DNA of 64,000 nucleotides from Tricholomella constricta (GCA_013368375.1 JAACJP010000013.1:496001-560000); one strand, 5' to 3'; counted from the stretch's first letter, positions 12,637 through 26,064 are shown. Numbers and translations: made by a program. The notes: generated by a model from the letters alone, not told the origin.

Positions 12637-14555
12637 CTCCATCCTGATTCATCAGGGTCTTTTCCGCAGTCTCTACCACCAGTGACCTACTACTGCGATC
12701 TACTCTTGGCATCACCATTCAGGATTGTACCATCTATTTTCTTCTTTGGATACACTTTTTCTTGGTTCCCATGCTGCAATGTACATTAAATTTACCAAAC
12801 TCACCCCACATCGCCTGCCACAGCTTGCCGGCGGGTGTACTTTTAGGAGCCTCCGACTTGCTCACGCATTTCATCAACGCTCACCTGATTAGGAAGTCTA
12901 AAAGCTGTCATTTGCTTCGAAATATCTGCACTTATCTGACTGGCCTGACTCTGGGAGCAGCATCGGGTCGGACGGTACCCCTTGCTTGATGCGACGCTCA
13001 CTCTTGTCAAGTACGCTGAGTAACCAGCGCGACCTCCACGGGCACATGCAAGCTGCGTCGCGTAGGTACTACTGAGTGTACGGTACCGATATCGCTCAAA
13101 TTGCACAAAGCGAATTTGATTTCTACATAGGGCACAGTGAACCAAGCGTGCGGGTGCGTTTCATGTTAACTGGCAACGCGAGAAGCCAATAGGCTGTTCA
13201 GACTGTCTGAACGTACGGGGGGCCTCGAGAAGCTCGCGGTCTTTTTTTTTCTTTTACTCGGAAAATGCCTCACTCGACACCAATGACATTACATCGATGC
13301 GACCCGTAGGGGCACTGGACGTGCATGACCTTCTCGCGGTCGGTGCTTGGAGACCCTGGCTGCCGCTCTTCCGGGGCGCTATTACGTTACTACTGTTTCG
13401 TTCTTGATTGGAAATTTAAATTAGGCAGGTTGGGCTTTTGGAAAAGCACATGGGGTAACTGTTGATAAGGTGCATCCATTGACAGAAAACGAATGGAGAA
13501 GTACATTGTAGTCGGAGGATAATAAATTACCACATCCCAAGGAGTTGCAGATCTTGCAGGTCGGCGCCCATGATCTGCAAGAGGCGAAAAGATGTGCAGT
13601 CATAACACCTCCTCGAAACAACATTGAACTCGGGAGCCGGACATCTGATTCGAACATCGACCCACCTTACGGTTTGTGATGGCACCGAAGAAATGCCTGC
13701 CGAGCGCTGAAAGTCGTGTTGGCTACTCACGTTTTTTCTGCTAAATGACTATGGGCTATGAGGCGAGCTCGTGGGTTTCTAGATCTAGACTCGACGGAAC
13801 AACGCGTAACAGGAACGTCCACGCGTCATCTGGGTAAATCGTAAAGATGCGTGCCTCCCAGTTAGAGTAAACTCCGTGCCTGTCGTGACGTCTTCAGTAA
13901 TCAAGATTGGCAGCCACTCGGTCACTCGGCGCGAACATCCATTTTTCGTCAAAGTCAAGGCATATCTCAATACCATCCTAGAAGTCTCTAAAGGCGCACG
14001 ATGGGTTCAGTGCAGCGCAAGTCTAAATGTCTCGAGGACTAGCGAGTGCGGGGGTCGGCAGCTCATGTTAGTTTATTGATCTTTTGATGTAGATGTGAGT
14101 ATTTTTCAGAAACAAGGAGATCCTTGACCGTGTTTCGGTGCAAGTATCCTGAATCGAACCGGTCCCAGATGGGATAGGATATCTGATGCAGACGCATGAA
14201 ATCAACAATTACCGGCATTCTTTGGCCGCTGTGGGTGCAACTCGGCGGTGGGGAGCAGCAAGGAGTTGCCTACGATACGGCGGGAGATTATATGTGGGGG
14301 GCGGCTGTGCACCGTAGGTTAAACAGCGAAAAACAAAGGGATAATATGAGACTTGGATTGCCGATCTCGTGGTCGCTATATCCATCCATCCACTCTCTCC
14401 TTTCTGCCATTTCATGCTTCGTTCCGTGTCTCTGATCTTGTCTCTCTAGTCTTGCTTTCCTTTCCTCCGTCCTCCTGCTTTTCGGCCATTATTGCCCTGC
14501 CCACTCACACATCGGGCTTCTCTTCACTATCTGTACATTTAGTTTCACATTCATA
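12637..14555. other. Gene-poor region, 1.9 kb
   Basis: No open frame here carries a recognisable motif or a consistent splice pattern. It presumably holds the 3' UTR of AFI1 and the promoter of the Zn2Cys6 gene; a pyrimidine-rich stretch (about 14390-14520) directly precedes that start. Two sites resembling a tRNA T-loop (about 13640 and 14150) were examined and lack the rest of a cloverleaf. Confidence 0.55.
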
Positions 14556-16725
14556 ATGGCCAATAAAGCCCAAGACGGCCAGACTACTCTCCAAAGAGGA
14601 AAGGCATGTTTGCGATGCCGGTATGCCTCCGTCCCCGTTCATCTCCACTGTTCAATTGCTCACGTTCCTGCTATGCTGCTATGCAGGAAGCGAAAGATGG
14701 TACATACGCAGTGATTTGACACCATTTCCCCCACTAACGTGGCCTCTATCCAGAGGTGCGACGGGAACAAGCCCGCATGCCAGCAGTGTATCCGCGCAAA
14801 GAAGGGCGACGCGTGCGAGTACGATGATGGGAAAGGCAAGACAAGGACCCAGCTTCTCCGCGAAAATATTGTCCGGCTCGAGCAAAGAATCCGGGAGCTC
14901 GAAGATCCTGAATACGTGTCCCCGGCAGTCGTACTGTATGATCCCCATGCCCATTCACGCTCTGGGTCTTCGTCCTCGTCTTTTAGTTCGCCAGGAGATA
15001 CTTCCTTGTACACGTCCCATTCACCTTTAAGTTTCCCCTCAGGTAGGTCCATCCATCATCATGTGGAAAAACGTATTAAGAGTCCCGTCACAGACTCGTC
15101 GCCCACATCTCCTAACACATCATGGACCTCCCTGCAGCCCGTCACTTCACCTTCACCTTCAACTTTCGTCCCCGAAATCTTCTTTGACGAGCATCAGACA
15201 CGTTTCCAGCCGCCCCTAGAACTTGCGCGAATGCTGTAAGACCGTTGGCCCATCCCTGCTTCTTATCTGACAAATATTTAAATTATCAGCCTAGACATTT
15301 TTTCTCCCCATCGCCGCCAATGCGGGCTTGATATTCATATGGGACGGGTATTGGACTCCCTCTCTGTTTCTCCTGAGGAGCAACGTCATCCTGCCCTTAT
15401 GAACGCCATGTACCTTTGGGCCTGTTTCATCTCTCGCCCGGAGCCCCTTAGCCAACATGAAGAGCATTATCTCGGGCTTGCTCTCGATGCCCTGCGAGAT
15501 GGTCTTCGTGATGGAGAAAAAATCGTTGATATCATCCAGTGTTCTTGCCTGCTGTCGATGTACTTCCTCGCCAATGGCCGTATCTTGGAGGGGAGCTATC
15601 ACGCAACTGCCGCCGCAGCCCTTGCTGTCCAGTGTGGCCTTCATCTCAACACGCACCAGGAGCAGTCCTGGCCCATCGACCCTCAGGAGCCCTATGACAC
15701 AAAGCCATCGCGGACTGGCGTCAAGGAAGGCGAGCGCATTCTCGCTTTTTGGCAGGTATACAACCTGGATCGTTGCTGGTCGGTCATACTCCGCAAGCCC
15801 TCCATCATTCCTGACGGAGTCGACCCTCGTCAATCAATCAACTGCCCATGGCCCCAGGACTGGGCAAAATACGAGACGGTAAGTCCAGGGACCTTTTCCC
15901 CTCAACGCGGAACCTGATCTTTGGACCAATAGGGTCATATCAACGTCTCGCCCCCTTTCCAAACCATAAGGGGTTTCATCGATGGTGAGGTGTCCCACAG
16001 CTCCTTCTCCACACAGGCCATGCGTGTCAAAGCATCCGCGCTTTTCTCCAAAGCTGATCAGCTCTCGACCAGCTGGGACCCGAGTAAGTTCTCCCCTTCG
16101 CTTTTCCTCGCCGGGCTAATTTTTTCTCTCTAGGCATGAAGCAACCTACCACACTCCCAGAGGAAATTGCAGCTCTTGAGACTTCAATCGCTCAATTTAT
16201 CACGACATTGATGCCACTCGATCGGCTAGACACAATATCTCTAGAAGACAAACCCACACTATTGGCAGCCCACACTCTCGCTCACACAGCGTCGATCCAA
16301 CTCTATCGACCCTTTGCGCAGGACGACCCAATCATGTTTGAAAAGTGCTCTCGCTCTGCGAGGGCATGCGTTACCGTTGTCAAGCACATTACCGAACGGG
16401 ATTTCAACTTCCTCGACCCCATCATCGGTGTATGTACTGTCGTTCTATATTTCCACTGTCGCCTGCTCACCGTTGTCATAAAGCCTTGCTGGTCGTATGC
16501 TGCAGACACACTGATCATGGAGCTTGAGGCACAGGAAGCGTGGACCATGGAGACCGACGTTCGTAATCAAATCACTACTCTTCTTTACGCCATGACAACT
16601 CTCAGCCCTCATCTGCCGATCGTTGGTATGTGCTCAGTGTTCCGAGTCGTTATACTGCCTCTCAACATATAACTTCCTTAGCCATCGCGGCCACCAAAGT
16701 CCAGAAGAGGCTCTCTGAACTATAA
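14556..16725 (+). CDS. Zn2Cys6 fungal-specific transcription factor
   Basis: Nuclear DNA-binding regulator of the fungal binuclear zinc cluster class. The cluster is assembled from three exons: ACLRCR, then KRKM, then RCDGNKPACQQC and GDACEY (about 14604-14825), giving all six Cys. A short coiled coil (LLRENIVRLEQRIRELED, about 14850-14905) follows, as in dimerising members, then a Ser/Pro-rich linker. From about 15290 comes the fungal transcription factor middle homology region, with WACFISRPEPLS, AALAVQCGLHLN and ILAFWQVYNLDRCWSVILRK. Further introns lie near 15235-15290, 15880-15932, 16085-16133, 16431-16503 and 16626-16680. The last exon ends KVQKRLSEL and TAA at 16723-16725. The target pathway is not deducible. 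Confidence 0.88.
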
Positions 16726-17969
16726 TTGTTGGGACCTTTCACCTGGGCTTTCTACGGACCTTATACTCGGACATATTTATATCGGACAGCTGCTACACCA
16801 CTCTGACTCTCTGCTTTGGACTTGACTTGATATCTGGCTCACGGACACTTAGGAGTTTTAGTCGGATCTTGCCTGGCTCTCTATCACGAGGTCAATGGAC
16901 ATTAGACGAACTCTCGCCCCCTACCTTTTGGACATCCTTAGCCTTGCTTTCACGCCCATTTTACGACACTCTTTCCATGTTCTCTCGAGACATTGGATCC
17001 TTTTTTTTTTCGCTATACGGACTATAATCTTCCTATCCCCGCACAAAACCGAAACGGACCAACCAAAATGTGTATTTTTTAGATACCGTCGGACTACTGT
17101 ACTATATCCCCCACCCACACCTATCCTTTACCCATAATTCGTCTATAATCCTTCTACTCACTCATCGGCTGCGAAGCTGGCCATCGTCTCTCCCACAGTA
17201 GTGCCCTTATTCTCTCCGCGGAGCGCGGTATTGATACGTACTCGCGTGGTGTACCTAGGCTGGGGCCTCTGGATCGTTGACATTCATTACTGCTCGCTCA
17301 CCCCTTTACATAAAGGCTGGTCACCACATTCCTTTAGGTTTTATCTCGACATCCTCCCCTTATATATAGGCTACGGACCTCTCTCGCATGTTCTCATGTG
17401 GACACTGCTCAGTCGACATCTTGTAGTTTGTTCCTTGCATCGTTTTCATAGTCCTCCTGCAACTCGTTGTAGATAGTTTTGTTGATGTTTGCCTTGAACC
17501 CTCTGCACAATCACAACATTCACTTCCAAGTGCATCAGACATGGTGGTAGCTATCTCGGTGCATTTAGCGACAACATATGGATGGATGGATGGATGAATT
17601 ACCTGCAGCGGTCCCGAAAAAGAACAAGCGGGGCCCATACTACATACATGACATCAAGTGTATGCTATGGACGTAAATAAACCAGCGCCGCTGTGATATT
17701 CGGAATCTCAGGGATTAGTTTACTCACATATGCTATTGGTAGTTCTCTCTGAAGACCATGAACACGGCTTTTGAGCCATTGACGAATCATAGCCCAGGAA
17801 ATTATTACATAACCAAGTTCAAAGCGCAAACCTGGATTTGCAGCTTATCCTCTTCCCTCGTCTACGTTGATCGGGGGTTGAGCGCAAGCTGAACAGAGTA
17901 CACGCTCCTTAGCGGATTTCGACTTTGTGGTGTGCTCAGTCCTCCCATTGCGGGGGCACAGAGCATGTT
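16726..17969. other. Gene-poor region, 1.2 kb, with short ATGG repeat
   Basis: No supported gene. The first part is pyrimidine-rich and probably the 3' UTR of the Zn2Cys6 gene. A short perfect ATGG tetranucleotide run lies at about 17578-17597. No other structure is seen. Confidence 0.5.
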
Positions 17970-19052
17970 ATGCAAGCATCTACGATTATGATTTCTGCAG
18001 AGGGCATTGTCACCCTTGCGCAAAACACGTTTGTCGAGAACACTGTAGCTGTTCCAGGCCTAAAATGTGAATGGGGCAGTGGCAGAGAGACTTGCAAAGT
18101 TGTGGCAGCATGCTGGGAATCTTTGAGACAGGTGTGTCAATTTATGGCCAAACACTTGACCCCGACCTCGGATACTCATCATGTCCCCATTGGTGTTGTA
18201 GCATTACCACCAGCATCTCCGTGGTCCAAGCTTAAAGACTAAGAAAGAGGTATGTATAATCTTGGTTACCACGAGGATTGTGACTGATGAAGTGCTGATG
18301 AACCAGAAATATGGCCATGTCCAGTGCAGGTTGCCAAGATGCAGCGCTGCTATTCAGACATCTGTTGAGGCGCTTAGGCACCACATTGAAACCTCTCATC
18401 TTTCCCGTGTCAGCATCCCTTGTCCTATCAATGGTATGTGAGTTTGTATCAAATTAACGATCAGAGCTAAACCTGTTCTCGTAACAAAGGCTGTCGGCCA
18501 TCAGCAGCTCTCCGGTCAGCGACGATCCTCAAGCACTTCTTGGACGAACACTCGCAGCTGAATGGCACGGTAGTCCAGCTTCCCTCGGACCTCCTACGCC
18601 CGTCATGGCGGCCTTTTTACCCATCTAAAGCTGTGCAGCCGCCGCCGCCACTTCCGCCCAACCCAAAACCAGGCTGCTTACTTGTCACCTCCGCCCCATG
18701 TGCCATGCGCAATCGCAAGCACCTCATGCTCTCCTTACCCACACCCTCTCCATCCTCTACGCCATTCACCTCGCCCCGCAAACAATCCCAGAGGCAGATT
18801 CCGAAGAAGGCAGAGGAGGACGAAGACGAGTTGTCGATTCCCAGTTTCGGCCCGCTGCCTGGATACCCGGAATCGGCGTGCCTTCAACCACAGGATCTCG
18901 TCGTATGGCGGCGGCCGACTGTTTTTGACGTGGATGTTGCGCGTCCGCAAGGCATGTACGATGGCCCCATCCAGGAAACCCCCATCAGCATTCTGTATGA
19001 CGTGTTCGCGAGGCGTGTGGACGAACTCGAACGGAAGGGCCTCCTCTCGTAG
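17970..19052 (+). CDS. hypothetical protein with three C2H2-like zinc fingers
   Basis: I do not recognise a named family. Splicing gives three Cys2-His2-like units in a row. The first is Cys-x8-Cys with His-x3-His (about 18066-18215, crossing an intron at 18132-18200, ending HYHQH). The second is CRLPRC with HHIETSH (about 18325-18395). The third is CPIN-GC with HFLDEHS (about 18419-18550, again crossing an intron). A Pro-rich linker (about 18600-18830) follows, then an acidic patch and a compact C-terminal part with VVWRRPTVFDVDVARPQG, ending at the stop at 19050-19052. The start MQASTIMISAEG at 17970 is the first in-frame ATG; one at 17985 is also possible. A nucleic-acid-binding role is inferred only from the fingers. 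Confidence 0.62.
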
Positions 19053-19307
19053 TCTCAAGAATATTTCTTGTCCTGGTTCGCTTGCAGCTCCTGCTATTCA
19101 GAGCAGATTTTCTTTTTCTTTGAGTGCTTCAAGTGCCATAGTTTCCACATAGTTATGATAACGCTCGGCTAATTGTAATTTCATGTTAAAGTACGCACCG
19201 CGATATACCTCTTAGTTTCTGTCCTGTGATAAGATAAGATTCGCGGGAGCCGATCAAGACCTCCCTCTGACTCCGATCCCGTCTTGCTCTCCTCTATCAC
19301 ATCCGCC

Positions 19308-20661
19308 ATGGCAGAGGCCCCTCCTCCTCTCTCATTTCCCGCCCTTCTGAGGAATCCAGGCATCTCCAGCAGATTCTCCCATCTTCAGGAAACACAGCAG
19401 CAGCAGGCTGTTCCAGCAGCCATCAAGAAGCTCAAGCGAGAACATGAAGGCAAACGGTGGATACAACGCAAGGACAACGGTTTGTGAACCTCCCATCCTA
19501 GGCGCCCATGGCCTAACGCTCCGTAGCTCGCTTCACGGGCAATCCCCATATCGTGGCAGCTACGAGGCGGGACTACATCCTTCCCACTCCCCAGGCCCGA
19601 GCGACGTTCCCGGAGCCCTTGCCGCCGTATCTCCCCCGAACTGCTCTAGTCCCAACGACTACCATCCCCCAGCGCGACCCGATCACTGCGAATGCTGGCC
19701 GTTTTTCCCTCAGTCTGAAGGGTATGCGAAGGGGATTGCGCAAGTGCGGCTTTCGCGCCGAAAGTCTCGTTCGGGACGTCGAGCGTGAGATCGTAGAATG
19801 GCTCGATGCAGGTGGCATCGTCCTCGACCCAGATACTCGCGAGGCGGAGGACCTTGCCGGACCTGGAATCCTCATCGGTGATACTGGAACTATCTTCCAA
19901 GTCTCTCGTACGCCTCTCCAGCTGGTATGGTACACAGATGACGACTCTTTCGCCCGCTACGTGGTGCACTGTTGCGCCCGGTACCACGAGATCGTTAGCT
20001 TTAGTGAGTTCATTACTTGTTTTGGTCTTCCTTTCCGCTGACAGCGCTATCCATATTAAAAGGCAAAGAGCTTTCTGGACGGCGCCTGACGTATCTCCTG
20101 CGTCCAAACGTCACACGGCCCGATTACCGTGCTCCAGGCGCCCTAGACACACCCCCAGTTACAGACATCGATTACTCGTCACAACCGGATACGGAGTCAG
20201 ACCGTGGAGGGCTCGAGACAGACTCTGACATCGATGAGCCATCTGCGAAGCCCCCTATACACCTTCCCGCCATCTCGGAAGACTTTTCTCCCGTTTCGTC
20301 ACCTATCATACCGCCCGCGCCACACGTTGACGACGAGACCTGGTCCATTATCCAAGGTAGCGATGTGGACGGCGACGCATCATGCAGCGACGCTGACCTT
20401 GTGGTGGGAGTCGAATCGCTATCTCTTAGTCCTGCGAATACAGACCCTGAGGCCACGCCTAAAGCGAATTTATATCTCCGTCAGCAAGCCTCCATGCGTC
20501 GTCGTGCATGGCCACAGAACAGGGCCAACTCCTCGCCTTCTCGCTCTCCAGCAAGGAGACCCTTCCGTCGGGGACCTCTTCGCTACGACCCACCTCGTTT
20601 CAATGCCTCGACGATCCCGCTGCATCAGCAGCAATCATTTTATGATTATCTATTCTTATAA
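19308..20661 (+). CDS. hypothetical protein (basidiomycete type), unknown function
   Basis: Not recognised. The start MAEAPPPLSFPALLRNPG at 19308 is followed by a Lys/Arg-rich helix and an intron (donor GTTTGT near 19481, acceptor CCGTAG near 19527) that restores ARFTGNPHIVAATRRDY. The core (about 19540-20010) has a predicted globular segment with GRFSLSLKGMRRGLRKCGFR and VEREIVEWLDAGG, and then LQLVWYTDDDSFARYVVHCCA. A second intron (GTGAGT donor near 20005, acceptor TGACAG) joins to LSGRRLTYLLRPNVTRPDY. The rest is Ser/Pro/Asp-rich and probably disordered, ending FYDYLFL. Two clean introns that keep the frame argue that it is a real gene. Confidence 0.68.
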
Positions 20662-20837
20662 GGGAGATGTGGGGAGTGTGGTCGGCTGACCGATGCGATG
20701 GTATGTCTAGATTGTAAACTTGTAACATTACATGGTATGTATGTAGTCTAAAGTGCTATACATCCCTGCATTGCTGTCGATAACGCTAGCGTCCTGCAGG
20801 AGTAGATAGTAGTCATACATAAAAATAATACGTGGCG

Positions 20838-23800
20838 TTAGCCCATAATTAGACGTGTGATGAGGTACAGAGTTGAACCAAGGAAACGCTGAAGAACAAA
20901 CAGGTCATTCATTATCGGCGAGAGTGTGACGGAGATGATCTGAGAACGTACAACACAGTTCGTAATGGCGGTGAAAGCGAGGATGAAAATCAGGTAAGTT
21001 TTTGTCCGACTTTGGGCATCGTCCGGAGCAAAGGTCTCAGATGGCTTCACGCGACTCAAGATGCCCACCAACAAAAGCCCCTAATATCCCACTGTCAGCG
21101 CTGGTACACGGGGAACAAGTCGACGGACATACGTTCGACAAAACCCATGTCAGCAGGACCTAAGAAGGGGGGCAAGCGTAACTACGTATCCTCGCCGCCA
21201 AGGAAAGGAAAGCAAACGACGCACATTAGTTCTAACATTCGCATAATAATCTTTCGCCGCCTGCTCCTTCTCTGCAATCGTCGGCGCGCTCCCAGTACCC
21301 TTCGGCACAGCCGGCTTGCGCGTCCGAAGGTTTGTGAGTGCCTCTTCGTATATACTATTGACGTCCGCGGCCTCGGTGAGCATCTCGACGTCCACCTGGG
21401 AATGACTGTCTTGGATGACGGCGCCGAGGTCCGTTTCGATGACGTTGTCTTGTTTCGTCCCCCATGAGATCTAATAAACGAGGTAAAATCATAAATTAGA
21501 CGGATGTGGAGGGAGAGGAACTGACATCGTCGAGGTTGGAAAACGCGTAGCTAAAGACAAGATTAGGCTGATAAAGAAGGGCACAAGGAATGGGACATAC
21601 ATGTTGAGGATGTTAACGTACGTCGGCGAGAGCAGCACGTACGGTATAAAGCTTGTAAGCATGTGCCACGGATCGAACGCCAGTATGCTCGCAAACAGGT
21701 ACACTATTCCGAAAGTACATCAATACAAAGGACTGCAGACGAGTAAAGTACACTTACATCCATAGGTGATGACAATACTGAAGAGCATGATCGAGTTCGC
21801 GGACCCGCCTTGCTCTGCTGCCTGCACCGCGCATTTGACTGACGCGAAGATGAGGTAGACCATCAGGATGCTGAAGAACATTGCAGTAGACTTGTATTTC
21901 CATTGCGATCTGTAAATTTCCAAAGATGTCAGTAAACCTGGAATTTTTGGGAAGGAAGAGACGTACACCTGAGGCTTATTGCCCATTGAGAAAAGGAAAC
22001 ATGCGACTATTATAGACGCCATGATGTACTGTATGACTGGGCGTCAGTGACGGTGTGGATGTGCGTCAGATAAGAGTCGAGTACCTGCACAAGGGTATTA
22101 ATATATTTAATCCAAGTCATCCCAAACGACGGGTCTTCTAACGACGACGTCAAAACCACCTAAATTCAGATCTTTCTGTCAAAACCTCCCTCAAGCGAAC
22201 AAAACCAACAAACAGCACTCACAAAAAATAGATAAAAATTGCCCTAGACCCCATCTCATCATCAGCCCATGACGTCGTACCACACGAAAAAAGCAACACC
22301 AAAGATCGAGGTACTCACGATGCTAAACCACGAAAAGATCAGGTTTATGATGTTGTACACCGTCTCCACCATGAGCATGGCCTTGCGCGTCACGCTATGT
22401 CCAGAGCGCAGGATCTGTCCGACGTGCGCAATGGCGTACGTTGCGGCGAAAAAAGAGCCGTTGAGCCACCGCCGACGTTGGCTGATAAACTCTGGGAGCG
22501 CTTCGGGGACGTCAGTCTCGCCAATGGCGCCCTTGACGTACTTCAGGACCCTAGTGAGGGGTATGAATTAGCCCAGGGTTAGGAATCGGTAAATAAGGGC
22601 TTGCCAGCTGCTGTTGGCCTTGGATACGAGCTCGAAACAGAGAATCCGCTATGTCCTCTCAATCAGCACTCGCCAGGCTGAGAGAATATGGAGAACGCAC
22701 GTCCTCAGCGAGGTCTGCAGATAGAAAACGTGTAAACATGAGTGGACGGGTATATCCAAGCTGAAAAGGAACTTACACATGTTAGATGTGAAGATATCCG
22801 TGTCACGGCCATGCAATACCTCCCCCTTGAAGTACGAAGCCAACGGGCCTACACCCTTCTCGTCGTTCTGGAGTGCAATATAACTGAATAACAGACCTCA
22901 GTATCCTTCCTAGCATGGCGATCATGATATTACATACCGGTAGGCCGAGAACGCGCCAGGCTGCAATGAAAGACGAATTAAAAAAGAGTCCGATCAAAGA
23001 GGCCGCAGGGCTCACCAAGACGCTGATGTACCCAAACATGGACTCCGTCGTCTTGTCCAGTATGCTGCTGATCTTGTACTCAAAGTTCTGAGCAGCCACT
23101 GGCAGATGCCGTCAGTCGTCTACATATGTCCGCTGAGGAGGGAGGACGTACCGAGGGGGTTGAGGAGCAGCGACCAGTTCTTGCCCTTGTACGTCGAGAT
23201 CTCGCCACACGCGCCGCCCACGCTCGAGTTCACGTCGAACGTCTTCCAGAGGCGGTAGATGCTGTTGTTTCCAGGGCGCGTGCCTACGTCCAGTAGGACA
23301 CATACGTTCGGCTGCGTGTTTCATCAGTTCCGCCCATGAGAAAAAGAAGCGTCGACCGCGAACCTGCAGCATCGGCGCAAAAGCATTAAAGAACCATCTA
23401 TGGCTGTTAATCTTCTTCTGGTTCCTCTCCTTCATGCAGAAAATGATCTGGGTCGGGACGATGCCTTTGTCGGGATACTTAAAGTGGACATTAGGATCGA
23501 GCGCGAAGGTGGTGGTGTACTCGAAGAGATGCGCGGTGACCTCCTTGTTGTTGACCATGTTCTTCATGTGGTCGCCGGGCTGGTAGACGCCGAGGAGCGT
23601 GAGGCAGTCCAGCACGCGGGGGTGGACCTTTTTGCGGCCGTCAGCGACGATGCAGACTACGACCTGGGAGTAAGTATGCATGTGAGCGGCGGCGTTGATG
23701 AGGTGACGAGAAAGACGCGCCTTTTGCCACGCGTTGGGTCCCCAGGTCTGTGAATTCTTACGCGTACACAGATGCGCGATATTTCGCATCACACCGTACA

Positions 23801-24773
23801 TTGTTCTGCAAAACAGTACCTCGTCCTCCTGAGGACGATTTAGAGCACATCGACGCGTAAATCAGGTAGCAGCACGCACGTTGTACATTGTGATCACGAT
23901 AAACAGTTCCGTGCGTCTGCCAGTCTCATTTTGCCTGAGGAAGAACCCCTTCTTCTCAAACTCGTCAGGATCACATGTCACCGCCGTGTACCGTGTCTTT
24001 GTCGTCTCTGGCTCACCGCGCCTCGGCAGCACGAGCTTCGGCGGGACCGGAAGGTCCACGACGAGGTTTCCATTGGTAAGCTGGACGCGGCGCTTGGTCT
24101 TGTTCCTGCGCATGACGCGGCCAGACGGGGCAGGCCCAAAATGGCGCGTCTCGAGGGGCGTCTCCGGGAGGGTTTCGAGTGTGGATGTGGGTGTGTCTGG
24201 TTCGGGGTCGTACACGATGTTATGAGCACTGAGTAGGGCCTTTTCGGGGTCAGCGTAGTCCTGGGGGCGGAGATAGCTAGTGTAATGGACGCTGTCGTTA
24301 CCGACGACGTAGTAGTCTTCGTCGTCGACAGCAGGGGTGGGGGAGCGGGAGCGCGGAGGTGGACGCCATGATGCGGCCCAGGAGTTGTTTCCGGAAGCAT
24401 AGGCTTCGGTGTCGGAGTGGAATGAGGAGTTGTGAAGCTCTGAGCCTGCGGGGAGAGTTTCGGTTTCGAAAGAGACGTAAGAGTGTGTTGAAGGGGGTCG
24501 GTAGTCCTGATCGTTGTAGTGTGACTGTGGGGCGGAGGTGAGATGTGTCTGGGAGTCAGAGAAAGTGTTCGCGTCCTGGTCCTCTAGCTGCAGAGTTTCG
24601 CCTGTAATGATGGGCGCGAGATACTGGCCTGGCTGATAGGGCCTGTACTGCTGGGGTTCTGGTTGGGCGCTGGATGAGTGGTTGAGACTCGGTTCATCAG
24701 AGAGACTGTAGCGCCTGACGTTGGCGTCGACGGGCGACGGGACGCGTGGAACGGGTTTCCTGCGTGAAGCCAT
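20838..24773 (-). CDS. chitin synthase (division I, class I-III-like)
   Basis: Membrane enzyme that polymerises N-acetylglucosamine from UDP-GlcNAc into chitin at the plasma membrane. The start [12 protein letters not shown] at 24773 opens about 220 disordered residues rich in Ser, Pro and Tyr. The chitin synthase N-terminal domain follows ([20 protein letters not shown], about 24090-24030). The catalytic part includes [46 protein letters not shown], a DVGTRPG segment (about 23280), the LAEDR motif and the product-binding QRRRW motif (about 22470). Hydrophobic helices fill the last part (about 22400-20840), for example [17 protein letters not shown] and [12 protein letters not shown]. There are many short introns in the membrane part. 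It ends at 20838. The motifs exclude the divergent class IV-VII enzymes with N-terminal membrane or myosin domains. Confidence 0.93.
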
Positions 24774-25219
24774 GGTGGTGCGAGGGAACCGCGACGGCGC
24801 GTATGTCACGGGATCGCCTACTCAGGACGCGTCGATTCTTCCGAGTCGGAGCATCTTGTTCACGTCCCTTAAATCAATTACATAAATTCATAGCTCCATT
24901 ATAACTATCCATGCTCCTTTCCTAATGCAAAGGCGAGTCGGCGAGTGCCTGCGGTATACGTATCTCATAAATAGCATCGCTTCTCCCTCATATACACAGG
25001 GACCCGTCGAGACGGGGCGAGACTAGAGCTGGAAACCGAAAGTTAGCCATGTATCTGTTGGAAGATTCAAGCTATCAAGGTATCAGAAATGCTCGTCAGT
25101 CTACACAAATGTACCTCAGCGCTTAACTTCCAATTTGTTTTGCGAGGAGCGCCAAGAGTGGACGACATACCGAATTGAATCCTGAAATTGACCTGTGGCC
25201 ATGTCATGAAGCTCGTGCT

Positions 25220-26001
25220 TCATCGCTCCAGCGGTTGAAAGCGCGTGTAAAACTGCTTTGTCTGGGCTTCGACAATCTCCTGCGTCGACTCTGGGAGGTC
25301 TTCGATGAACCGTCCTGGCCGTACAGCATGGCTCGATCAGACTGCGGAATGACTGCGCAACCGGCTTGACACACCTGGGGACCCAGCAAACAGCGATAGC
25401 GCCGGTATCACGGTATTGGGAGGAACAATGGTGTTGTCCGCTATCTTCGCGCAGTCTTTGATGATAGTGAACTTTCCCTACCACGAGTTGAACAAAAGCC
25501 AGGATCAAGTGAATCTCTGAGACCGACAATGACACAGTTCTTCCCGATCTCCACGTGGTTCCCGATGGTAGCGGCCTCAACGACGCTGTTCGCGCCAATG
25601 TGAACGTGGTCCCCAATTTTCATAGGGTAGTAGTTAAAGTTTCCGCGATACGTCTTGTAGGGCGGTCTGTTAATGCAATAAATGAAGCGTTTCCCCCAAG
25701 GGTACTGAAACGCCCACCGCATCACGCAACCCTCGCCTACCAAGCAGTATCGCCCCAGCGAAATGACCACAGCATGTCCGGGCCCCGTACGCCTGAGATC
25801 ACCACGGATGATCGCCCCGCTTGAAATGACAGTCTTGCCGCCGAGAATGATGTTCTGCGGCCCTGCGATGGTGGCTCGACGTGAAACCTTGTTCCCTGTA
25901 TCCTGTCAAGATGCAGCCTCGTACTTGCAATCACCAAAAGGCGTAAAAGCGCGTACTGTCTCGATAAATTCGGCCTTGGAGTAGTAGATCGGGGGGTCCA
26001 T
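25220..26001 (-). CDS. DCTN5: dynactin subunit 5 (p25), left-handed beta-helix
   Basis: p25 forms part of the pointed-end complex of dynactin and helps dynein bind cargo such as early endosomes. The start MDPPIYYSKAEFIET at 26001 is followed by an intron and TGNKVSRRATIAGPQNI. Hexapeptide-repeat turns follow: GGKTVISSGAIIRGDLR, then RYCLVGEGCVMRW, KIGDHVHIGANSVVEAATIG and HVEIGKNCVIVG. Introns interrupt the later coils. The last exon reads GRFIEDLPESTQEIVEA after an intron ending GGCCAG, and stops at 25220-25222. About 180 residues, the usual size. It lies head-to-head with the TMEM70-like gene, 63 bases between the two start codons, so a shared promoter is likely. Confidence 0.9.
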
Positions 26002-26064
26002 GGTGGTAGAAAGACGTGCGAAATTTAAATAAATGTTTTATTTCTCCGTTCCGCTCAACCTCCC

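Noticed and set aside
13600..13740. TGATTCGAACATC resembling a tRNA T-loop
   Set aside because: The flanking stems do not pair, and no D-arm, anticodon arm or acceptor stem can be built around it.
14140..14170. GAATCGAACCGGTCCC resembling a reversed tRNA T-arm
   Set aside because: The T-stem does not pair and no cloverleaf fits on either strand.
17578..17597. ATGG tandem run as a possible telomeric or CRISPR-like repeat
   Set aside because: Only about five units, a plain microsatellite with no spacers and no telomeric sequence.
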